Of a stretch of 39,978 nt of DNA, positions 34,382 to 39,978 are shown in pieces. The translations under genes and the position numbers were made by a program. How positions within the stretch are numbered: position 1 is the stretch's first letter; each line of letters starts with the position of its first letter. This DNA is from an uncultured Flavobacteriales bacterium (GTDB taxonomy: Bacteria > Bacteroidota > Bacteroidia > Flavobacteriales_D > Crocinitomicaceae). The notes beneath the pieces were generated by a model. It was given only the letters and a program-made list of their open reading frames with translations, searched no databases and was not told where the DNA came from. The stretch is from assembly GCA_903945495.1 (NCBI GenBank), contig CAJAVU010000050.1:1-39978 (forward strand), read 5' to 3'.

Positions 34382-35698
34382 TTATTTATCAATTGCAGTT
34401 CGTCCGATAGAACTGTAGTAAAATCCTTTTTCATTCATTTCTTGTACTTCGAACAAATTACGTCCGTCAAAGATGACTTTGTCATTCAATAAACTGCCAA
34501 TTTGATCAAAATCTGGATTTCTAAATACTCCCCATTCTGTACAAATCAATAATGCATCTGCATTTTCCAACGCTTTGTACTCGTTTTCTGCGTACGAAAT
34601 TTTATCGCCAATTAATCCTTGTACATTTTTCATTGCTTCTGGATCATAAGCACAAACACTTGCTCCAGCATTGACCAAAGCATCTATCATATACAAAGCA
34701 GGTGCTTCGCGAATATCGTCAGTATCCGGCTTGAAGGCCAATCCCCACAATGCGATTTTTTTTCCATTCATGTCACCTCTAAAGAAGTTCAACATTTTAG
34801 GGAACAGAACTGTTTTTTGCTCTTCGTTGACATTCATCACCGCTTTTAGAATCTCAAAGGAAAATCCATTTTCATTTCCAGAATTCACCAAGGCTTGAAC
34901 ATCTTTCGGAAAACATGAACCTCCGTACCCAATTCCTGGGAACAAGAATCGTTTTCCAATACGGTCATCCGAACCAATTCCTATACGCACTTTGTCTACA
35001 TCAGCACCAACCAACTCACAGAAATTAGCAATTTCATTCATGAACGTAATCTTCGTAGCTAAGAATGAATTGGCTGCATACTTCGTTAATTCAGCTGACT
35101 TTTCATCCATGAAGATGATTGGATTTCCTTGACGAACAAATGGCTTGTACAATTGCTCCATCATTTTCTCAGCGCGCTCAGATGATGTTCCGATTACCAC
35201 ACGATCAGGTTTCATGAAATCATCCACCGCAAATCCTTCTCGCAAGAATTCCGGATTGGAAACAACATCAAATTCAACTGTTGCATTTTTTGCGATAGCC
35301 GCATGAACTTTTTCAGCTGTACCAACTGGAACCGTACTTTTATCTACAATTACTTTATAATCAGTCAGGATTTTGCCTAAATCATCCGCTACTCCTAAGA
35401 TATAACGTAAATCAGCCGAACCATCTTCACCTGGAGGAGTTGGTAATGCTAAAAAAATAATCTCAGCATCTTTAATTCCTTCCTCCAAATTTGTGGTAAA
35501 CGACAAACGATTTGCTTTTATATTTCGTTCGAACAAGACATCTAAATGCGGCTCATAAATTGGAATTTCGCCATTGCGCATGCGTTCAACCTTCTTGGCA
35601 TCGATGTCCACACACACAACGTGATTTCCCGTTTCAGCAAAACATGTTCCTGTAACTAAACCAACATATCCTGTTCCTACTACTGCTATTTTCTTCAT
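34382..35698 (-). CDS. ugd: UDP-glucose 6-dehydrogenase
   Basis: It oxidises UDP-glucose to UDP-glucuronate with two NAD+. It has 438 residues. The N-terminal Rossmann motif VVGTGYVGLVTGTCFAE is at about 5-21, the central dimer helix contains ANSFLATKITFMNEIANF, and the catalytic cysteine is in GIGYGGSCFPKD. The end WGLAFKPDTDDIREAPAL is the second NAD-like domain. It precedes the decarboxylase by six bases and follows wbpE by 37. Confidence 0.96.
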   Translation of the reverse strand: MKKIAVVGTGYVGLVTGTCFAETGNHVVCVDIDAKKVERMRNGEIPIYEPHLDVLFERNIKANRLSFTTNLEEGIKDAEIIFLALPTPPGEDGSADLRYILGVADDLGKILTDYKVIVDKSTVPVGTAEKVHAAIAKNATVEFDVVSNPEFLREGFAVDDFMKPDRVVIGTSSERAEKMMEQLYKPFVRQGNPIIFMDEKSAELTKYAANSFLATKITFMNEIANFCELVGADVDKVRIGIGSDDRIGKRFLFPGIGYGGSCFPKDVQALVNSGNENGFSFEILKAVMNVNEEQKTVLFPKMLNFFRGDMNGKKIALWGLAFKPDTDDIREAPALYMIDALVNAGASVCAYDPEAMKNVQGLIGDKISYAENEYKALENADALLICTEWGVFRNPDFDQIGSLLNDKVIFDGRNLFEVQEMNEKGFYYSSIGRTAIDK

Positions 35699-35735
35699 GC
35701 TAACAATTCGTGATTTCGAATGTAATTCCTTCTAA

Positions 35736-36866
35736 TTATTTTTCAATGAACTCCTTTACAGCAGCACAAATGTGATCCAATTGATCTTGCTCCATTTCAG
35801 TATGAATTGGCAACGATATAACGCGCTCTGTTAACCAATCAGTAATTGGTAAGACCGTGTTTTCACTTCCAAATGCAGAGAACATTTTTTGTTTATGCGC
35901 CGGAACTGGGTAATAAATCATCGATGGAACATCTTTCGTCGCAAGGAAGGCATTCAATTCATCACGGTCAATTCCTTCTAAAGTCAATGTATATTGATGA
36001 AATACATGTTTCGATTCCTTTCCTCGAACAGGCGTTTTAATTTGCGGAAATTGTGCGAAGAAGTTGTCATAATGATCTGCTACTTTTCTTCTTGCATCGA
36101 TGTATGAATCCAATGCAGGTAATTTAATTCTCAATACTGCCGCTTGAATTGAATCAAGGCGAGAATTACAACCAACTACATCGTGGTAATAACGTTTACT
36201 TTGACCATGATTCGCAATCATGCGCATTTGAGCAGCCAATTCATCATTGTTTGTACAAATAGCACCACCATCACCATAACAACCTAAGTTTTTAGATGGA
36301 AAAAATGATGTACAACCGATATCTCCGATTGTTCCAGTTTTTGAAACTGAACCATTTGTATGGTTATAATCACTTCCAATTGCTTGAGCGTTATCCTCAA
36401 CCACAAACAAGTTATGTTTTTTAGCGATTTTCATAATCGCATCCATATTTGCTGCTTGCCCATACAAATGAACTGGAACAATAGCTTTCGTATTTGAAGT
36501 AATTGCTGCTTCAATTTGAGTTGGATCAATACAAAAAGTATCTTTATCAACTTCCACAAAAACTGGTTTCAAACCTAACAAAGCCATCACTTCAGTTGTT
36601 GCGATATACGTAAAAGAAGGTGTGATCACTTCATCTCCAGGCTTCAAACCTAAAGCCATCAAGGCAATTTGCAAAGCATCTGTTCCATTCGCACAAGGAA
36701 TCACATGCTTAACATTCAAATAGTTTTCTAATTCTGATTGAAAGTTGGTTACCTCTGGACCATTGATAAACTGGGCATTTTCAATTACATTCAAAATTGC
36801 AGAATCAATCGCTGGTTTAATCTTTTGATATTGCGACATCAAGTCGACCATTTGTATTTTTTTCAT
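35736..36866 (-). CDS. wbpE: PLP-dependent 3-aminotransferase of the DegT/DnrJ family (WbpE type)
   Basis: It adds an amino group to the 3-keto UDP-uronic acid made by WbpB. It has 376 residues, full family length. The PLP-binding lysine lies in TSFFPSKNLGCYGDGGA, and VIPCANGTDALQIALMALG (about 55-73), DEVITPSFTYIATTE and FVVEDNAQAIGS are close to Pseudomonas WbpE. It is the first gene of the nucleotide-sugar operon, 210 bases from the divergent beta-barrel gene. Confidence 0.93.
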   Translation of the reverse strand: MKKIQMVDLMSQYQKIKPAIDSAILNVIENAQFINGPEVTNFQSELENYLNVKHVIPCANGTDALQIALMALGLKPGDEVITPSFTYIATTEVMALLGLKPVFVEVDKDTFCIDPTQIEAAITSNTKAIVPVHLYGQAANMDAIMKIAKKHNLFVVEDNAQAIGSDYNHTNGSVSKTGTIGDIGCTSFFPSKNLGCYGDGGAICTNNDELAAQMRMIANHGQSKRYYHDVVGCNSRLDSIQAAVLRIKLPALDSYIDARRKVADHYDNFFAQFPQIKTPVRGKESKHVFHQYTLTLEGIDRDELNAFLATKDVPSMIYYPVPAHKQKMFSAFGSENTVLPITDWLTERVISLPIHTEMEQDQLDHICAAVKEFIEK

Positions 36867-36882
36867 CCAATGATGGTATTAA

Positions 36883-36890
36883 CGAATATA
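36883..36890 (-). promoter_or_regulatory. Possible -7 box of the nucleotide-sugar operon
   Basis: On the minus strand TATATTCG differs from TAnnTTTG at one base and lies 16 bases before the wbpE ATG. No -33 TTTG is seen. The surrounding 210-base divergent region (36867-37076) is AT-rich and has no other clear feature. Confidence 0.4.
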
Positions 36891-37063
36891 AGGCGATAAA
36901 GATAAATAAATCGATTGAGATGCATCTGAAAACACCGTTTTTTTTCAATAATATCAAGGTGATTTAATCTTCATTTCACATGAATTGGATGAAATGTCTG
37001 TTTTGAACAATAAATGATTCATACATTTCACATTTTTTAAGACGAATACATAAAAAATGACAT

Positions 37064-37071
37064 TACTTTTG
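37064..37071 (+). promoter_or_regulatory. -7 box of the beta-barrel/waaA operon
   Basis: TACTTTTG matches TAnnTTTG exactly and ends 5 bases before the ATG. No good -33 TTTG is seen, but a T-rich run lies there. Transcription would start at or next to the start codon, suggesting a leaderless message. Confidence 0.5.
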
Positions 37072-37076
37072 AAAAC

Positions 37077-37835
37077 ATGAAAAATTGCATTTTATTCTTC
37101 TGTTCGATTTTCATTTTTTCTGGAATATTCGCCCAAAGAAACGTGAAAGATTCAGTGATTGGAACACCTTTAATTGGCGTTCATTATGGTGGAAATTGGA
37201 CACAAGCCGATTTAGCCGATCGCTACGGTTATTTGAATCATATTGGAATAATGGCTGGTTATAAAACCAACAAAAACTGGTATTGGGCCTTTGATGGAAA
37301 CTTCATTTTTGGAAATCAAATACGTCTGACCGGAGTTTTTGATCATTTGGTCGATTCGTATGGAAACATTACAGATATCAATGGTGATATCGCAAAAGTA
37401 CTTGTTTATTCACGTGGTTTTAATGCCAACGTTTCTGTTGGTAAAGTTTTTCCTGTTTTAAGTCCAAACAAGAATTCTGGTATTATGGTAAATGTTGGTG
37501 CTGGATATTTGTTGCATAAGATGAAAATTGAAACGCAAGACCAGGTTATTCCGCAGCTAGAGCTCAATTATCGCCGTGGCTACGATCGTTTAACGGTCGG
37601 ACCAAATCTTCATCAGTTCGTTGGATACACGTTTTTATCCAATGGTGGATTTTACAATTTCTACGGAGGCTTTTACGCACAAGAAGGATTCACAAAAAAT
37701 AAACGTACTATTTTTTACGATCAACCCAATACGCCAATACCATCTGATACGCGATTAGATATTCAAATTGGTTTTAGAGTTGGCTGGTACATTCCTTTTT
37801 ACAAAAGATTGCCAAAAGATTATTACATCGATTAA
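37077..37835 (+). CDS. Predicted outer-membrane beta-barrel protein, function unknown
   Basis: It has 252 residues. A signal peptide (about 1-20, ending GIFAQ) is followed by alternating strands typical of a small barrel: TPLIGVHYGGNW, HIGIMAGYKT, WYWAFDGNFIFG, SGIMVNVGAGYLLH, FYNFYGGFYAQ and IQIGFRVGWYIPF. No family name can be given. Its stop codon overlaps the waaA start by one base (TAATG), so it is made with a lipopolysaccharide-core enzyme and may act in outer-membrane assembly; that link is inference. Confidence 0.8.
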   Translation: MKNCILFFCSIFIFSGIFAQRNVKDSVIGTPLIGVHYGGNWTQADLADRYGYLNHIGIMAGYKTNKNWYWAFDGNFIFGNQIRLTGVFDHLVDSYGNITDINGDIAKVLVYSRGFNANVSVGKVFPVLSPNKNSGIMVNVGAGYLLHKMKIETQDQVIPQLELNYRRGYDRLTVGPNLHQFVGYTFLSNGGFYNFYGGFYAQEGFTKNKRTIFYDQPNTPIPSDTRLDIQIGFRVGWYIPFYKRLPKDYYID

Positions 37836-39052
37836 TGCATTTTCTATACAATAGCGGAATTCAGCTGTATGAATTAGCCATTCGAACGGCGGCACTTTTC
37901 AATCCAAAAGCAAAAAATTGGATCGATGGTCGGAAAGACTATTTTGAGCATTTACCGAAAATCCCTATTGATCAAAAAGTAATTTGGTTTCATTGTGCTT
38001 CTTTGGGTGAATTCGACATGGCATTGCCTGTAATGAATCTCATCAAAGAACGTCACCCCTCAATTTTCTTGCTTGTAACCTTCTTTTCTCCTTCCGGAAT
38101 GGAACATTATAACAAGCGTAAACATCATGTTGATTTGGCTGTCTATTTACCGAGCGACAAACCTTCAAATGCAGAAAAATTTATCAAGCATTTTCATCCG
38201 GACAAAGTGTTTTTTGTGAAGTACGAATTCTGGTCGAATTACATATTTGAGGCTAAAAAACAAAACGTTCAAGTCTTCTCCTTGTGTTCAATTTTCCGTG
38301 AAGATCATCGCTTTTTCAAATGGTATGGCGGATTTTTCAGAAAAACATTGAAAGAAGTTGATTTCTTTTATACCCAAAATGAAACGTCAACCCTACTTCT
38401 AGCCGATATAGGAATTACCAACTTCATAACTTCGGGAGATACACGTTTTGACCGCGTAATCGAAAATAAAAAATCTCTTGAAAGCAATCCAAGAATTGAA
38501 GCATTTTTAAAGGATGAAAAAGCATTTATAATTGGAAGTTCTTGGCCCGAAGATGAAGCCATAGTCATTCCCTACATTCTTCAGAATCCAAATAAGAAAT
38601 TCATCATTGCTCCTCATAATATCGATGAAGCACATGTCAGTTCAATTGAAACAAAATTGCCAAATTTAACTGAACGTTTCACAGAAAAAACAATGGGTAA
38701 AAACGTGCTGATTTTGAACACTATTGGACATTTAGCTAGTGCCTATTCATATGGTGAAATCGCTTATGTTGGAGGAGGATTTAGTGGAAACTTGCACAAT
38801 ATTCTGGAACCAGCAGTGTTTGGTTTGCCCGTTCTTTTTGGACCAAAATTCAAGCGTTTTCCGGAGGCAAGTCAATTCATCCATTTAGGTATTGGTTTTT
38901 CTGTGAAAACAAGCCAAGAATTTACTTCTGCTTTAAATGAGATTTACAAAAATCTTCCTGCTATTTCAGAAAAAACGTCAACAACCGTTACCAAAAACAC
39001 AGGCGCATCTGTGAAGATCTTGGATCATTTGGAACAACATTACGGTCTTTAA
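37835..39052 (+). CDS. waaA: 3-deoxy-D-manno-octulosonic acid (Kdo) transferase
   Basis: WaaA adds Kdo from CMP-Kdo to the lipid A precursor at the inner membrane. It has 405 residues, the usual length for GT30. The N-terminal domain has WFHCASLGEFDMALPVMN with the catalytic-base Glu, and the C-terminal GT-B domain has GSSWPEDEAIV, IIAPHNIDE and the CMP-Kdo-binding region YVGGGFSGNLHNILEPAVFG. The number of Kdo units added is not predictable. It is coupled to the barrel gene and convergent with oxyR, from which it is only two bases apart. Confidence 0.95.
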   Translation: MHFLYNSGIQLYELAIRTAALFNPKAKNWIDGRKDYFEHLPKIPIDQKVIWFHCASLGEFDMALPVMNLIKERHPSIFLLVTFFSPSGMEHYNKRKHHVDLAVYLPSDKPSNAEKFIKHFHPDKVFFVKYEFWSNYIFEAKKQNVQVFSLCSIFREDHRFFKWYGGFFRKTLKEVDFFYTQNETSTLLLADIGITNFITSGDTRFDRVIENKKSLESNPRIEAFLKDEKAFIIGSSWPEDEAIVIPYILQNPNKKFIIAPHNIDEAHVSSIETKLPNLTERFTEKTMGKNVLILNTIGHLASAYSYGEIAYVGGGFSGNLHNILEPAVFGLPVLFGPKFKRFPEASQFIHLGIGFSVKTSQEFTSALNEIYKNLPAISEKTSTTVTKNTGASVKILDHLEQHYGL

Positions 39053-39054
39053 TT

Positions 39055-39978
39055 CTATTTACCGTTCCAATTCAATACATGCATTGCACTTTTAGAAACA
39101 CGATTATAATTGAATTGAATTTCTCGAATTAATTTCTCAATTGTTTCCCACTTTAAAGAACGATTTGGTACTAAAGCAATAATTTCTCGAGCTGGAACTG
39201 AATTCGAACCATTCGCTATCGATCTCAATTGTGCTCGTTGATTTTCGTTCAAATGATAATATTCAGGAACCAAGGAATAACCGCCATTCATGTCAACCAT
39301 TTTCAACAACAATTCCAAATTCCCTCCTTCATAGTTCCATGCATCTATTTCTTGTTCATCTTTGAGCTGACAAAATTGAATCATCTGAGTACGCAAGCAA
39401 TTTCCACGACTTAACAACCAAGGATGGAGCTCAGACAATTCTTCAACCGAAATCACTTTCTTTTTATTACTTGGAACATACGCCAAAATTTCTTCCTTGA
39501 ACAATGGAATTGTGCGCAGACGATTATCATTGAATGGTCCTGCCAAAATCGCAAGATCCAATTCTTTTTTTTCCATCGCAACAATGAGTTCTTCTGTTTT
39601 CAATTCTTCTATCGATAATTGAATATTCCCAATACGTTCTTGCCATTTCTGAAACATATCTGGAACCAAATACGAAGCAATCGTTGGGATTACACCAATC
39701 TTAATTACCTCCTTGTAATTTCCTTTTAAACGCTCAAGTAAATGATTAATCTTGTTTGTTTCATTTACCACTTCACGAATGATTGGTAGTAAAGAACTTC
39801 CAAAAGGCGTTAACTCAATCGGGTTTCTAGAACGATCAAAAATAGGATGACCTAAAATCTCTTCCGCTTTCTTTACTTGCATCGAAAGTGTTGGTTGCGT
39901 AACAAAACAGCGTTCACTTGCTCGCTGAAATTGAAGTTCTTCGCTTAGAACCAAAATATAGTGCATTTGTTGAATAGA
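39055..39978 (-). CDS. oxyR: Hydrogen-peroxide-sensing LysR-type regulator OxyR (5' end cut by window edge)
   Basis: OxyR is oxidised by peroxide and activates catalase and peroxidase genes. The frame is open to the right edge; reading upstream of the internal ATG at 39966 gives SIQQMHYILVLSEELQF, so the true start lies just outside. The winged helix-turn-helix (ASERCFVTQPTLSMQVKKAE) is complete. The effector domain holds GNCLRTQMIQFC, a C-x8-C pair at the same spacing as C199 and C208 of E. coli OxyR, which form the redox disulphide. This makes OxyR more likely than other LysR regulators. Confidence 0.9.
   Translation of the reverse strand, partial: SIQQMHYILVLSEELQFQRASERCFVTQPTLSMQVKKAEEILGHPIFDRSRNPIELTPFGSSLLPIIREVVNETNKINHLLERLKGNYKEVIKIGVIPTIASYLVPDMFQKWQERIGNIQLSIEELKTEELIVAMEKKELDLAILAGPFNDNRLRTIPLFKEEILAYVPSNKKKVISVEELSELHPWLLSRGNCLRTQMIQFCQLKDEQEIDAWNYEGGNLELLLKMVDMNGGYSLVPEYYHLNENQRAQLRSIANGSNSVPAREIIALVPNRSLKWETIEKLIREIQFNYNRVSKSAMHVLNWNGK

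Noticed and set aside
39055-39966. Truncated LysR pseudogene starting at the internal ATG 39966
   Set aside because: The frame stays open to the window edge with a normal LysR N-terminal sequence (SIQQ), so the start is simply outside.

Overview
The window reads as chromosomal DNA of an AT-rich member of the Bacteroidota, most likely Flavobacteriales. The reasons are a type IX secretion (T9SS) C-terminal sorting domain, a PorE-like OmpA protein, promoters of the Bacteroidota form TAnnTTTG with an upstream TTTG/TTG, A-rich translation starts with little Shine-Dalgarno, and family members typical of that phylum (DUF2851, DUF2279, PASTA protein next to RluD). I cannot name a species. No insertion sequence, prophage, CRISPR array or rRNA was seen. 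No gene-free stretch exceeds about 210 bases.

Positions 1-10752 (all minus strand) hold the information-processing block: rpsU, a Xer recombinase, a hibernation factor, tRNA-Thr(TGT)-Tyr(GTA)-Gly(TCC)-Thr(GGT), tuf, tRNA-Trp(CCA), secE, nusG, rplK, rplA, rplJ, rplL, rpoB and the start of rpoC. The four tRNAs before tuf are in the same order as in the E. coli tufB operon. Several RNA structures punctuate the block: a terminator after raiA, a promoter before the tRNAs, a stem-loop before tuf, a terminator after tuf, an L1-site-like stem-loop before rplK, and paired hairpins between rplL and rpoB. rpoB must start at TTG, and secE starts at GTG.

Positions 10756-18700 hold an acyl-CoA dehydrogenase, apt, a membrane helix-hairpin-helix protein whose last repeat is frame-shifted by one base in an A9 run, a sodium:solute symporter coupled to an unlisted 47-residue membrane protein, and an overlapping four-gene unit (DUF2851, PspC, two-helix K+ channel with RCK domains, RmlD-like reductase).

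Positions 18737-28551 hold mainly envelope genes: a PorE-like OmpA protein, RluD, a T9SS cargo protein, a PASTA protein, a LOG protein, a DUF2279 protein and a membrane protein fused to YceI.

Positions 28645-36866 hold a minus-strand nucleotide-sugar operon. The gene order in transcription is wbpE, ugd, UDP-glucuronate decarboxylase, wbpD, wbpB, wbpA-like, rfbB and a PHP phosphatase. WbpA-B-E-D together would convert UDP-GlcNAc to the 2,3-diacetamido uronic acid nucleotide, Ugd plus the decarboxylase would give UDP-xylose, and RfbB would give the 4-keto-6-deoxy dTDP-sugar. No glycosyltransferase, flippase or polymerase lies with them. Beyond it are a beta-barrel protein coupled to waaA (plus strand) and an edge-truncated oxyR (minus strand).

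The points most worth a second look are the A9 frameshift in the helix-hairpin-helix gene, the coupled small subunit and the periplasmic insertion of the symporter, the terminator hairpin that contains the xerC start codon, the DUF2851-channel operon, and the YceI fusion.
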